Below, in pieces: positions 8,887 to 18,020 of a stretch of DNA of 64,000 nucleotides. Within the stretch, counting starts at the first letter, position 1. Each line of letters begins with the position of its first letter. The notes under the pieces are model-generated. The model worked only from the letters and a program-made list of their open reading frames with translations. It had not been told where the DNA came from and searched no databases. This stretch comes from Oceanobacillus sp. FSL K6-2867. GTDB taxonomy: Bacteria > Bacillota > Bacilli > Bacillales > Amphibacillaceae. Where the stretch lies: contig NZ_CP150144.1 in NCBI RefSeq assembly GCF_037963145.1, positions 2,542,001 through 2,606,000 on the forward strand, given 5' to 3'. The position numbers and the translations under genes are program-made.

Positions 8887-9936
8887 ATGAGTAAACAAAA
8901 ACAAGCACAATTACGAAAAAGCGTTGCCATCTTTGCTAAATCAGATACAAGAACGAGTATTATCCAACTATTGAATTCAATTTTTCCATTCTTCCTGTTA
9001 TGGTTTCTGGCATACCAGAGCCTATCAATATCATTTTGGTTATCATTGCCAATCTCAATTATTGCAGCAGGATTTGTCGTTCGGATCTTTATCATTTTCC
9101 ATGACTGTACACATATGTCCTTTTTCAAAAACGGAAAAGCGAATCGGGTTGTTGGTACAATAACAGGCATTATCACCCATTTTGCTTTTGAAAAATGGAA
9201 ACGAGATCATTCCATTCACCATGCTACAAGTGGTAATTTAGATAAGCGCGGAACTGGTGATGTATGGGTAATGACAGTGGATGAGTATGCTGAAGCATCT
9301 TTTTGGGGGAAATTGGCATACAGGCTTTATCGTAATCCAATCATTATGTTTGGGCTGGGACCGATATATCTTTTCTTAGTTTCAAATCGCTTCAATCGAA
9401 AAGGTGCAAAGCGTAAAGAACGATGGAATACGTATTTGATCAACTTTTCCATTGCGGTTATTTACGCGTTATTGATTTTATTTATTGGCTGGCAGGCTTT
9501 CTTGCTTGTACAATTACCGATTTTATTTATTGCTGGAGCTGCAGGAATCTGGTTATTCTATGTACAGCACCAGTTTGAGGATTCCTATTTTGAAAATGAA
9601 GACGAATGGGACTATGTTAAAGCGGCTGTTGACGGTAGCTCTTATTACAAGTTACCAAAAGTAATCGAGTGGATGACAGGGAGTATTGGTTATCATCATG
9701 TGCATCATTTAAGCCCGAGAGTTCCTAACTACCATTTGGAAAAGGCGCATGAATCAACACCGCCATTGCACCAAGCAACTACCATTACGTTAGCTACAAG
9801 TTTGCAATCACTTCGTTTTCGTCTTTATGATCAGGAAAGCAGATCGTTTGTCAGTTTTAGGGAGTTTAAGAAACTTGAGCGCGCTGCGAAATTGTCTCAT
9901 CGATTGGAATCGAGAAGAGCAAGTTTGCAAAAGTAA
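8887..9936 (+). CDS. des: Acyl-lipid fatty acid desaturase
   Basis: A 349-residue integral membrane di-iron desaturase. The three histidine boxes are visible: HDCTH (near residue 76), HSIHH (near residue 111) and HHVHH (near residue 275), separated by hydrophobic segments. Des of B. subtilis (352 residues, delta-5) puts a double bond into membrane phospholipid acyl chains after cold shock. AAGGGGG precedes the ATG. The kinase and regulator that control it, desK and desR, follow after a terminator hairpin, the same arrangement as in B. subtilis. Confidence 0.93.
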   Translation: MSKQKQAQLRKSVAIFAKSDTRTSIIQLLNSIFPFFLLWFLAYQSLSISFWLSLPISIIAAGFVVRIFIIFHDCTHMSFFKNGKANRVVGTITGIITHFAFEKWKRDHSIHHATSGNLDKRGTGDVWVMTVDEYAEASFWGKLAYRLYRNPIIMFGLGPIYLFLVSNRFNRKGAKRKERWNTYLINFSIAVIYALLILFIGWQAFLLVQLPILFIAGAAGIWLFYVQHQFEDSYFENEDEWDYVKAAVDGSSYYKLPKVIEWMTGSIGYHHVHHLSPRVPNYHLEKAHESTPPLHQATTITLATSLQSLRFRLYDQESRSFVSFREFKKLERAAKLSHRLESRRASLQK

Positions 9937-9949
9937 TACGGAATAGTCT

Positions 9950-9981
9950 AAAACCCTTCATATCACTTGTGAAGGGTTTTT
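9950..9981 (+). terminator. Terminator between des and desK
   Basis: AACCCTTCA/TGAAGGGTT hairpin with five T. It probably lowers read-through from the cold-induced des promoter into desKR. Confidence 0.88.
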
Positions 9982-10023
9982 GTTATACTTATCAAAATAA
10001 GGAAAACAGACAGGAGAGATTGG

Positions 10024-11160
10024 ATGCAGCATTGGTATCATATTTTCCCGAAAAATACTGGTCTTAGCCTTTTTGCATGGATTGCATTTTGCCTGCTTCC
10101 ATTTTATTTTATCCTTCGCTCTTCTTCACCATCAGATATTGTGATTGGCGTTGTGATGATTGTTTTATTTTTTGTTGCTTATCGGCTGGCTTTTATTAAG
10201 CAGGGTTGGACTGTCTATGTATCTGTAAGTATTGAAATGCTAATCAGTGTTGGTGTCACGCTATACTTTGGGTATGTATATTTTTCATTATTTCTCGCCT
10301 TCTTTATCGGGAATATCCAGAATAAAGCTGGTTTTATATCGTTATACATTGTTCACCTTGTAACGACAATTATTGCTGTAAGTATTGGATTCTCTATACA
10401 GACTGAAATCTTTTTTACGCAGTTGCCCTTTATTATTATTTGTGTTATTGGTGTTATTTTACTGCCTTTTAATATGTATAATCGAAATAAGCGTGAAAAA
10501 CTAGAAAACCAGTTAGAAGATGCGAATCAAAAAATTGCCCAATTAATTGTACTGGAAGAAAGAGAGCGCATTGCCCGAGACCTGCATGATACATTAGGAC
10601 AGAAGCTCTCACTGATTGGCTTAAAAAGTGAACTCGCTGGAAAATTAATTGGGACAAGTTCAGAATCTGCAAAAAAGGAGCTTGCGGATATTCACCAAAC
10701 GGCAAGGACAGCTTTGAAAGAAGTTCGAGAACTTGTGTCTGGAATGAAAGGAACTAAATTAAAAGATGAAATGCTCCGTGTTCGTCAGTTGCTTAAGGCT
10801 GGGCAAATTGGTTGTGACGTAATAGGAGATCCGGATTTAATCCAAGCACCAATACTCGTTGAAAATGTCTTAAGTATGTGTTTAAAAGAAGCTGTTACAA
10901 ATGTGGTGAAACATAGTGAGGCAACGAAATGTAAAATAGTGCTGAAGCAAACTTCGGATAAGTGGTTCATCTGTATTGCGGATAATGGGATAGGTGTCCA
11001 GGAAAAGAGTCAATCGTTTAAAGGGAATGGAATTCTCGGAATGAAGGAGCGGCTGGAATTTGTTAATGGGAGCCTAACATTCGATTCAGAGGATGAAACA
11101 AAGCTTGTTATTCAGGTGCCGCGTGTAATTCAACAGACGGAACAGGGGGAGTCATCATGA
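10024..11160 (+). CDS. desK: Membrane thermosensor histidine kinase
   Basis: A 378-residue sensor. Residues 1-150 hold about five membrane segments; a coiled linker (NKREKLENQLEDANQ) leads to the HisKA_3 box ERERIARDLHDTLGQ with His188, the same number as the phosphorylated histidine of B. subtilis DesK. The ATPase domain shows ADNGIG and GNGILGMKERL. DesK senses membrane thickness and fluidity and switches from phosphatase to kinase in the cold. GGAGAG precedes the start. Its end overlaps desR by 4 nt (ATGA), so the two are translationally coupled. Confidence 0.93.
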   Translation: MQHWYHIFPKNTGLSLFAWIAFCLLPFYFILRSSSPSDIVIGVVMIVLFFVAYRLAFIKQGWTVYVSVSIEMLISVGVTLYFGYVYFSLFLAFFIGNIQNKAGFISLYIVHLVTTIIAVSIGFSIQTEIFFTQLPFIIICVIGVILLPFNMYNRNKREKLENQLEDANQKIAQLIVLEERERIARDLHDTLGQKLSLIGLKSELAGKLIGTSSESAKKELADIHQTARTALKEVRELVSGMKGTKLKDEMLRVRQLLKAGQIGCDVIGDPDLIQAPILVENVLSMCLKEAVTNVVKHSEATKCKIVLKQTSDKWFICIADNGIGVQEKSQSFKGNGILGMKERLEFVNGSLTFDSEDETKLVIQVPRVIQQTEQGESS

Positions 11161-11756
11161 TTCGAATTGTAATTGCTGAAGATCAACAGTTGTTGCTGGG
11201 AGCATTGGGTGCTCTTCTTGATATGGAGGAAGATATGGAAGTCGTCGGGCAGGCGAAAAATGGAGAAGAGGTGCTGGGATTAGTAGAGAAACTAAACCCG
11301 GATGTGTGTATAATGGATATAGAGATGCCCGTAAAAACGGGCTTGGATGCAGCCGAAAAGTTGCGAGATGATAACTGCAAAGTAATTGTTCTGACTACCT
11401 TTGCTCGTTCAGGGTATTTTGCACGGGCACGCAAAGCAAATGTCAATGGCTATTTGCTAAAAGACAGTCCAAGCGAGGAATTAGCAAATTCTATTCGTGC
11501 CATTATGGCTGGACGCAAGGTCTATGCGCCTGAATTAATTGATATGGCCTATGAGGAAGGGAATCCACTGACAGAGCGTGAGGAGCAAGTAATTAAACTC
11601 ATTGCAGATGGGAAGACAACAAAGGAAATTGCCAATCAGCTTTATTTGTCGAATGGCACAGTTCGTAATTATGTATCAAGCCTTATGGATAAATTGAATG
11701 TCAGCAATCGTATTGAAGCCATCGCTAGATTAAAGGAAAAAGGCTGGTTTAAATAA
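11157..11756 (+). CDS. desR: Response regulator controlling the desaturase gene
   Basis: A 199-residue NarL/FixJ-type regulator, the same length as B. subtilis DesR. The receiver domain has Asp54 (CIMDIEMP) as phospho-acceptor and the C-terminus has a LuxR-type HTH (LTEREEQVIKLIADGKTTKEI). DesR-phosphate activates des. Its start overlaps the desK stop. A nitrilase-family gene follows after 21 nt and may be co-transcribed. Confidence 0.93.
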   Translation: MIRIVIAEDQQLLLGALGALLDMEEDMEVVGQAKNGEEVLGLVEKLNPDVCIMDIEMPVKTGLDAAEKLRDDNCKVIVLTTFARSGYFARARKANVNGYLLKDSPSEELANSIRAIMAGRKVYAPELIDMAYEEGNPLTEREEQVIKLIADGKTTKEIANQLYLSNGTVRNYVSSLMDKLNVSNRIEAIARLKEKGWFK

Positions 11757-11777
11757 AAATCAGGGAGTGACGAACAT

Positions 11778-12569
11778 ATGAAACATGCAATCTATCAAAT
11801 GGAGATTATTTCGGGGAATCCAGAGGGAAATCGCAGGAAAATTAAACAATGGATAGAAGAGACCGTGCGTACGGAGAAACCAGATATCATTGTACTGCCA
11901 GAAATGTGGACTACTTCTTATACATTAGATGAGCTGGAAAAACTAGCAGATCGTAATGGGGAGCCTAGCCTTTCTTTTCTGCAAGATGCGGCAAAAGCAA
12001 ATGATGTACATATTATTGGCGGTTCGATTCCGAATATGAAAAACGGAAACATCTATAATACGAGCTTTGTTGTAAATAAAGCAGGGGAGCTTGTCTATCA
12101 ATATGATAAAATTCATCTTGTGCCAATGCTGAATGAACCGGCATACTTAACTGGAGGAGCGGAAAAAGTTCAGTTATTTGAGCTTGATGGAGTAAAAATG
12201 GGACTGATTATTTGTTACGATCTCCGTTTTCCGGAATTAGCAAGAAGTCTTGCACTAAAAGGAGCAGAAGTGCTATACATTGTTGCTGAGTGGCCAAAAG
12301 CGAGAGCAGAGCACTGGAAGGCACTTCAGATTGCTCGTGCGATTGAAAATCAGTTTTATGTTATTTCGTGTAATTGCGCAGGGACACATGATGGGGTGGA
12401 ATTCGCAGGAAACTCAATGGTGATTGACCCTTGGGGTACTACATTAAAGCTCGGGAGTGGGCAGAGGGAAGAGACGATTATAGAATCAATCGCTTTAGAA
12501 AAGGTAGAAACGTTTCGAAATGATGTTCCAATCTTTACGAGTAGAGTCCCAGAAATGTACGAGCTCTAG
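11778..12569 (+). CDS. Carbon-nitrogen hydrolase (nitrilase superfamily, MtnU/omega-amidase-like)
   Basis: A 263-residue enzyme with the catalytic triad of the superfamily: Glu in VLPEMWTT (near residue 41), Lys in YDKIHLVP (near residue 115) and Cys in IICYDLRFPE (near residue 150). Overall it resembles B. subtilis MtnU (YkrU), the proposed 2-oxoglutaramate amidase of methionine salvage. The reaction is hydrolysis of a C-N bond; the substrate is inferred by similarity. It follows desR by 21 nt and is closed by a terminator. Confidence 0.82.
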   Translation: MKHAIYQMEIISGNPEGNRRKIKQWIEETVRTEKPDIIVLPEMWTTSYTLDELEKLADRNGEPSLSFLQDAAKANDVHIIGGSIPNMKNGNIYNTSFVVNKAGELVYQYDKIHLVPMLNEPAYLTGGAEKVQLFELDGVKMGLIICYDLRFPELARSLALKGAEVLYIVAEWPKARAEHWKALQIARAIENQFYVISCNCAGTHDGVEFAGNSMVIDPWGTTLKLGSGQREETIIESIALEKVETFRNDVPIFTSRVPEMYEL

Positions 12570-12589
12570 AAAAAAGCGCAAAAATCAAT

Positions 12590-12628
12590 AAAAGCTACGC
12601 CGTTTTCAATAAAATGGCGTAGCTTTTT
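12590..12628 (+). terminator. Terminator after the amidase gene
   Basis: AAAAGCTACGCC pairs with GGCGTAGCTTTT across a 14-nt loop; five T follow. Confidence 0.9.
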
Positions 12629-12655
12629 AATTATAGGAAACTATAAAATTTGAAT

Positions 12656-12984
12656 GCTGTGGATAACTTAGATACCGTAGGAGCCACGTCCAGCACCAAC
12701 GCCCAACGACTAGCGAGACTTCCCTCACCTCATGTCAATCTAAAGAAGACTTGCTGACTGGCTGTGCCAGAGAGACCTAGTCGCACTTATACCCTTGCGG
12801 TGAATCGGGCATCGACTATGGGGAAAGGATGGCCGATTAAAATCAGACTGCGCCTAATATCGGCATACCTCTAAAGGGACATGTTTCCTTTATCTCCTAC
12901 GTTAGAATGTTCGGCAAGCCGATCCATGCCACAGTACGGGGCGCAGTCCGTACGTCGCTAACCGGGTGCTTGCGCTTTTGTTCT
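12656..12984 (+). repeat. Family 2 foldback repeat, copy 1 (full length)
   Basis: About 330 nt of non-coding sequence. Its 5' part (CAACGACTAGCGAGACTTCC then CTCACCTCATG) and 3' part (GAATGTTCGGCAAG and CAGTCCGTACGTCGCT) recur in copy 2 at 13.9-14.2 kb. The two ends pair: AGCACC with GGTGCT and TAGCGA with TCGCTA. It begins with CTGTGGATAA, which contains a DnaA-box sequence, and so does copy 3 at 58 kb. It could be a MITE-like mobile unit or a structured RNA; no reading frame supports coding. Confidence 0.7.
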
Positions 12985-13069
12985 TATAGAAAGGAGCGAA
13001 GAAAACTATCCTCCATTAGTATAAATGCAGAGCTTAGCAAGTGCCGCATATTTCCTGCTCAGGCGCTGT

Positions 13070-13753
13070 CTATTGCTTCTTTACATTCGGCGGTTCCTTC
13101 ATTGCTCCCGTAATGATATCCTCTGTCACGTGCACCTGACATGTTTTACCTTTGTTGTTCACAAACTTAAAAACACCATTATTAAAGTCTGTTCCAATTT
13201 CCTTGTAGAAAATACCTTCGTATAAATTATACTTAGACCTTGCAAAGCTCAATCTGTACGTTTCATTCTCATCCTTTTGCAAGAATGCGCGCACACCTTT
13301 TTCATAGGTAGTGTCTTCGATGCTTTTTAGCGTGCGATCAATGGAAACAATGTGAATATCAATAAAGGTCATTTCACGAAGCAATGCGTTAATGATAGAC
13401 CCTTTTGTAATTTCTTCCCAGCGATTTTGCGGGCTTTGCCCAATGATAATTTGTGTAATATTTTTGTTGTGTGCGACATCTGCGACAACTTTAACGAATG
13501 GTCGTCTTTCATCATCGCGAATCATGAATTCTTCTACGTCTAATTCATCGCAGAGCTCCTCCCAGCGTTCTACGTAGCCTGATTTATCGGCATCAAATTC
13601 ATCATATGGCAAGGGATCCACAGTCAAAACATACAATGGGCAATCCATAATTTGAGCCAGCTTGTGGCCGCGCTTGATTAACCTTTCTCCATTAGGACCA
13701 TAATAAACGCAAACTAAAATGCTTTCGTCCATCCGACCTCTTATTTTTTTCAT
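13070..13753 (-). CDS. Universal-stress (USP) domain protein, KdpD-USP-like
   Basis: A 227-residue cytoplasmic protein. Residues 10-130 follow the USP fold as found inside KdpD sensor kinases: MDESILVCVYYGPNGERLIKRG at the start and IIIGQSPQNRWEE near residue 105, which is the nucleotide-binding-like loop. There is no kinase domain. The C-terminal 100 residues are unique to me. Start ATG 13753 has AAAGG 7 nt upstream. The gene sits alone on the minus strand between two direct copies of the family 2 repeat and next to the Mrp operon, so a link to cation stress is possible but only inferred. Confidence 0.65.
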   Translation of the reverse strand: MKKIRGRMDESILVCVYYGPNGERLIKRGHKLAQIMDCPLYVLTVDPLPYDEFDADKSGYVERWEELCDELDVEEFMIRDDERRPFVKVVADVAHNKNITQIIIGQSPQNRWEEITKGSIINALLREMTFIDIHIVSIDRTLKSIEDTTYEKGVRAFLQKDENETYRLSFARSKYNLYEGIFYKEIGTDFNNGVFKFVNNKGKTCQVHVTEDIITGAMKEPPNVKKQ

Positions 13754-13896
13754 GACGGTACCTTTCACCTCTTGACCTATTCATTTAACGAATAATCCCG
13801 TTCTGACTATACCAAGATGAGTCCGGACAAATCCTGGATTTCTAAGAACTAGACCCGGGTTACCGTTGGAATTATTTTAAGTGGAAAAAAACCACT

Positions 13897-14176
13897 GATT
13901 TTCGTGTCTAGTTCGAGCACCCAAGGACTAGCGAGACTCCCCTCGCCTCATGGCAAATTTAAAGAAAACTTGCTGATTCTGAGACATGAGGCCTCATTAC
14001 TTGCAGGGAAATGTTTCCTTATATAAGAACTTGATTTTTCGCCTATAACGCGAAAGTTATCGTTCATCTTATACTCTTGTGCAGATCCCCTCCTAGGAAT
14101 GTTCGGCAAGTCGCCCCACCGAAATTATGGGGGACAGTCCGTACGTCGCTGTCCGGGTGCTTTCGATTTTTCGTGT
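13897..14176 (+). repeat. Family 2 foldback repeat, copy 2, with flanking direct repeats
   Basis: Same orientation as copy 1. The ends are complementary (AGCACCC with GGGTGCT, GGACTAGCGA with TCGCTGTCC). The unit is bounded by near-identical direct repeats GATTTTCGTGT (13897-13907) and GATTTTTCGTGT (14165-14176), which look like a target-site duplication. The inner sequence differs strongly from copy 1 except at the two conserved ends. Confidence 0.65.
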
Positions 14177-14637
14177 ATTTATTTTTGAAACTGTATCATT
14201 CTAACATGGAATAATCAATTCGTGAAGCCCTAAATATATAAAATTGTATGAATCACCTATAGCATACGTGATTTGGATTATTAATTCCAGAGTTAACTGG
14301 AAAATTGTTCATACTATAAAGTTTTAAAAGTGCGCAGTGTATTATTTTCCTGTATAATAAACAGAGGAAATCGCAGTTTTCTTTTAAATTCCCGTTTATA
14401 TTATTGCTACAATTATCTGTAGTATTCTACGAACTTATATAATTTTTAGATATATACACTCTTTCCATTCCACTGAAATTTAAGCGAGTTTGCGAAAACA
14501 TTCAATTCACAACTGCTTTCATCCGCATAAGGATAAGAGCTCTTATCACTGTATTTACATATTCTGTATGAATTAAATTAAAAATGTAGAATATAACGTA
14601 TGTTATTTGTAAAACTCCAGTTCACTATGCCCAAAAT

Positions 14638-14820
14638 CTTTGACGCATTAGCGGGTTGCAGTCCCGTTTCTAAAGATAGATGCAAAAAAGCAAATAGTGG
14701 AGGCGGGGACCCCTCTGGAAATTTGATTCTGTCCAATGGCATGCGGTTTTCCTTTGCAGTGCCAGCAATCAGTTGAAGAAGGGGGATCCCCTATATGAAG
14801 TTTCGTTTTTATCAAGGAGT
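14638..14820 (+). repeat. Family 1 structured repeat, copy A (before mrpA)
   Basis: Shares with copy B (19.5 kb) the block CCTTTGCAGTGCCAGCAATC, followed by CAGTTG, and the 3' end ATGAAGTTTCGTTTTTAT. This copy is the most diverged; the conserved terminal hairpin is partly replaced by GGGGATCCCC. Its last bases supply a false in-frame ATG ahead of mrpA. Confidence 0.6.
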
Positions 14821-14854
14821 GGGGACCGGAACAATTTTGAATGGAGGTTATCAT

Positions 14855-17266
14855 TTGTTGACGTTGAACATCGCAATAATTATTCCTTTTATTGCAGCTG
14901 CACTTATTCCGTTAGTCTATAAAAAAATCCCCAAAATCCATATTGGTTGGTTTGCTATTATCGTACCATTGGTTTTATTCGTTTATCTTGCTCAATACAT
15001 TCCTTCGATTGCCAACGGACAAGTAATTGAGAATACTGTCCATTGGATTCCTGCATATGGCATTAATTTTACTGCATATTTAGATGGGCTTAGTTTGATT
15101 TTAGCACTTTTAATTACAGGGGTAGGGTCACTCGTAATATTGTATTCCATCTTCTATTTATCGTCCAAAGAGTCTCTCGGACATTTCTATATGTATCTTA
15201 CGTTATTTATGGGAGCGATGCTTGGGGTTGTACTTTCCGATAATATGATGGTTCTATATGTTTTTTGGGAACTGACTAGTATTTCCTCTTTCTTGCTTAT
15301 TGCATTTTGGTATCAGCGTAAGCGGTCGAGAGATGGTGCTAGAAAATCCTTGCTTATCACCATTTTCGGTGGTTTTGCAATGCTTGTAGGGTTTATTATG
15401 ATTTATGCAATGACCGGTACGTGGAGTGTTCGGGAGGTGGTTGCACTTGCAGGAGGCTTTACTGATCATGAATTGTTTATTCCTGCGATGATTTTAACAT
15501 TACTCGGGGCATTTACTAAATCGGCGCAATTTCCGTTCCATATTTGGCTCCCGGATGCGATGGAGGCTCCAACTCCTGTCAGTGCTTACTTGCACTCAGC
15601 TACAATGGTTAAGGCGGGAATTTATTTAGTTGCACGTTTTACGCCAATATTTGGCGGGGAGATGAGCTGGTTCTGGCTTGTGACAGGTGTCGGTGTCTTT
15701 ACACTATTTTGGGGTTCCTTTAATGCGGTTCGCCAAACAGATCTTAAGGCATTGCTTGCATATTCGACGATTAGTCAGCTTGGAATGATTATGAGTATGT
15801 TTGGAATGGGATCTGCAGCACTGCATTTTGGTTATTCTGCAGAATCGTCCTTCTATGCACAAGCAACATTTGCGGCATTATTTCACTTAGTGAATCACTC
15901 CACATTTAAAGGAGCATTATTTATGGTCGTGGGAATTGTCGACCATGAAGTCGGAACCCGTGATATCAGGAGACTTGGTGGGTTAATTACCTTAATGCCA
16001 ATTACATTTACGTTTGCTGCTATCGGCAGCTTTTCGATGGCGGGGTTACCACCTTTTAATGGTTTTTTAAGTAAGGAAATGTTTTTTACTGCGATTTTAA
16101 GAATCAGCGAGGCTGGCTTTTTCTCTTTGGAAACATGGGGCGTGTTAATCCCAATTATTGCTTGGAGTGCGAATGTTTTTACATTCATTTATTGCATGAT
16201 TATCGTTTTTCAGACATTTCTTGGTCCATATCAGGAAGAAAAGCTTGAGCATCCTGCGAATGAGCCGCCAATTGGAATGTTAGTCGCGCCTGGCATCCTA
16301 TCATTGCTTGTTGTTGGTATATTTTTCTTTCCAAATGTGCTTGGTGATTATATACTGCGTCCGGCAATGGCAAGTATTTTTCCAACGCTTGCTGGTGAAG
16401 ATTTAGGTGTATCCATATCCGCATGGCACGGCTGGGATAGTCCAGAGCTATGGATGACAGTTGGTGTAGTGGTCATTGGAGCTTTGCTCTATATTTATCG
16501 AAAATACTGGACTGTTGTTTATCGTCTGTTTCCAGAAAAATGGTCGTTTAATGAGCTCTATAGCTTTATTCTTGACTGGATGGAGGAACGTTCAACAGCA
16601 ATTACAAACAATTATATGACTGGATATCTTCGTGATTATTTAGTATATATTTACCTTTTCTTTATTGTCGCAATTGGGGGAACAATCCTCTATACAGGTG
16701 CGTACAGCTTTGATATTTCCGGTAATGCGCCTATAACAGTGTTCGAAGCAACTATTGCGATTGTCATGATGATTGCAGCTATTTCAATATTATTTGCGAA
16801 ATCAAGGCTGACTGCGATTTTAATCAATAGCATTCTTGGCTTTGGGGTCGCTGCTTTCTTCGTTCTTTTCCGCGCGCCGGATTTGGCATTGACTCAGCTT
16901 ATCGTAGAGACTGTTACAACAGTGCTTTTCCTTGTTGCCTACTATTTCTTGCCGGAATGGCAGAAAGAGGATGTGCCGCGTAAATCTAGAAATGTGAATC
17001 TCCTGATTGCAGTTTTAGTTGGTGTAGTATTTACGGTTGTTGCACTCGCTGTGCAAAATGGGAAGTTATTTGCGACAATCTCCAGCTATTTTGAAAATTC
17101 GTATGAGCTTGCTGGCGGGAAAAATATTGTAAATGCGATTCTTGGAGATTTCCGTGCATTTGATACAATGCTTGAAGTTGTTGTACTCCTCATAGCTGGA
17201 ATTGGTGTATATACATTCATCAAATTAAAAGCCAAAAAGGAGGATGAAAACTATGAAGATCAATAA
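14855..17266 (+). CDS. mrpA: Na+/H+ antiporter subunit A
   Basis: An 803-residue membrane protein, the largest subunit of the Mrp complex, with an N-terminal NuoL-like part and a C-terminal MrpB-like extension. Conserved proton-channel regions are easy to see: LGAFTKSAQFPFHIWLPDAM, PVSAYLHSATMVKAGIY and FRAPDLALTQLIVET. I chose TTG 14855 (TTG TTG ACG), 6 nt after GGAGG and aligned with B. subtilis MrpA (MQLLHLAIL). An ATG at 14795 is in frame but its 20 extra residues are encoded by the family 1 repeat. The stop overlaps mrpB. Mrp exports Na+ in exchange for protons and supports growth at high pH and salt. Confidence 0.93.
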   Translation: MLTLNIAIIIPFIAAALIPLVYKKIPKIHIGWFAIIVPLVLFVYLAQYIPSIANGQVIENTVHWIPAYGINFTAYLDGLSLILALLITGVGSLVILYSIFYLSSKESLGHFYMYLTLFMGAMLGVVLSDNMMVLYVFWELTSISSFLLIAFWYQRKRSRDGARKSLLITIFGGFAMLVGFIMIYAMTGTWSVREVVALAGGFTDHELFIPAMILTLLGAFTKSAQFPFHIWLPDAMEAPTPVSAYLHSATMVKAGIYLVARFTPIFGGEMSWFWLVTGVGVFTLFWGSFNAVRQTDLKALLAYSTISQLGMIMSMFGMGSAALHFGYSAESSFYAQATFAALFHLVNHSTFKGALFMVVGIVDHEVGTRDIRRLGGLITLMPITFTFAAIGSFSMAGLPPFNGFLSKEMFFTAILRISEAGFFSLETWGVLIPIIAWSANVFTFIYCMIIVFQTFLGPYQEEKLEHPANEPPIGMLVAPGILSLLVVGIFFFPNVLGDYILRPAMASIFPTLAGEDLGVSISAWHGWDSPELWMTVGVVVIGALLYIYRKYWTVVYRLFPEKWSFNELYSFILDWMEERSTAITNNYMTGYLRDYLVYIYLFFIVAIGGTILYTGAYSFDISGNAPITVFEATIAIVMMIAAISILFAKSRLTAILINSILGFGVAAFFVLFRAPDLALTQLIVETVTTVLFLVAYYFLPEWQKEDVPRKSRNVNLLIAVLVGVVFTVVALAVQNGKLFATISSYFENSYELAGGKNIVNAILGDFRAFDTMLEVVVLLIAGIGVYTFIKLKAKKEDENYEDQ

Positions 17267-17675
17267 TGTCATTTTACGAACAGTGGCTAAAATTGTTGTT
17301 TTCATTATCCTTACTTTGGCCACGTACCTGTTTTTAGCAGGTCATAATAGTCCGGGCGGGGGATTTATAGGCGGACTTGTCCTTGCATCAGCGTTAGTAT
17401 TGCTTTTTATTGTGTACGATATCGAAACGGTTCAGAAGGCAATTCCTGTTGACTTTAAGAAGGTTGCAGCTTTTGGTGCTTTTCTTTCTGTAGGAACTGG
17501 GTTTGGTGCTTTAATTTTTGATGTTCCGTTCTTATCACAGTCTTTTGCCTATTTTAACCTCCCTTTCTTTGGGGAAACTGAACTTACAACTGTAACTATT
17601 TTTGAGGCTGGGGTAGCACTTGTCGTAGTAGGGATAGTTGTAACGATTATTCTAAGTATTAGTGAGGATGTGTAA
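17253..17675 (+). CDS. mrpB: Na+/H+ antiporter subunit B
   Basis: A 140-residue protein with four hydrophobic segments, including GHNSPGGGFIGGLV, the MrpB/MnhB signature. Start ATG 17253 is preceded by AGGAGG with 9-nt spacing; the ATG at 17244 touches the ribosome site and is less likely. It overlaps the mrpA end by 14 nt, which implies coupled translation. Confidence 0.93.
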   Translation: MKINNVILRTVAKIVVFIILTLATYLFLAGHNSPGGGFIGGLVLASALVLLFIVYDIETVQKAIPVDFKKVAAFGAFLSVGTGFGALIFDVPFLSQSFAYFNLPFFGETELTTVTIFEAGVALVVVGIVVTIILSISEDV

Positions 17676-17678
17676 TCT

Positions 17679-18020
17679 ATGGAGACATTAATAACCATCC
17701 TAACAGGTGTGTTAGTATCAGTTGCTACCTATTTGATTTTGTCTAGAAGCTTAATACGGGTTGTTTTGGGTACTGCTATACTTTCCCATGCAGCTCATTT
17801 ATTGATTATGACAATGGGTGGTTTGAAAACCGGAGGGGTGCCGATTCAAGGGGAAGAAATTGATGGTTCATTTGTTGACGCACTGCCGCAGGCCCTTATT
17901 TTAACGTCTATTGTTATTAGTTTTGCAGTAACTGCAATGTCACTTGTTTTAGCTTATCGAACTTACCAGGCGACAGGGACGGATAAATTGAATGAAATGC
18001 GAGGGATTAAACATGAATAA
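17679..18020 (+). CDS. mrpC: Na+/H+ antiporter subunit C
   Basis: A 113-residue protein of the NuoK family with three hydrophobic segments (LVSVATYLILSRSLIRVVLG and ALPQALILTSIVISFAVTA). It begins 3 nt after the mrpB stop and overlaps mrpD by 8 nt. NuoK-like subunits form part of the membrane proton path. Confidence 0.93.
   Translation: METLITILTGVLVSVATYLILSRSLIRVVLGTAILSHAAHLLIMTMGGLKTGGVPIQGEEIDGSFVDALPQALILTSIVISFAVTAMSLVLAYRTYQATGTDKLNEMRGIKHE

Larger units (their letters stand above)
13754..14854. other. Long intergenic region before mrpA
   Basis: About 1.1 kb without a gene. It holds the USP gene's promoter side (13754-13890), family 2 copy 2 (13897-14176), an AT-rich stretch with a TATAAT at 14353-14358 and no convincing -35, and family 1 copy A (14638-14820). 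If 14353 is the mrp promoter the leader is about 490 nt. Nothing else recognisable was seen. Confidence 0.6.

Noticed and set aside
12658..12666. TGTGGATAA, a perfect DnaA-box sequence, also at 58071-58079 in reverse
   Set aside because: Isolated single boxes inside repeat copies, without clusters, an AT-rich unwinding region or dnaA/dnaN. They are part of the repeat, not an origin.
14638..14854. A Na+-sensing riboswitch before mrpA
   Set aside because: The sequence recurs at two unrelated places (inside the operon and beside an EamA gene), so it is a dispersed repeat; I could not match a known riboswitch consensus.
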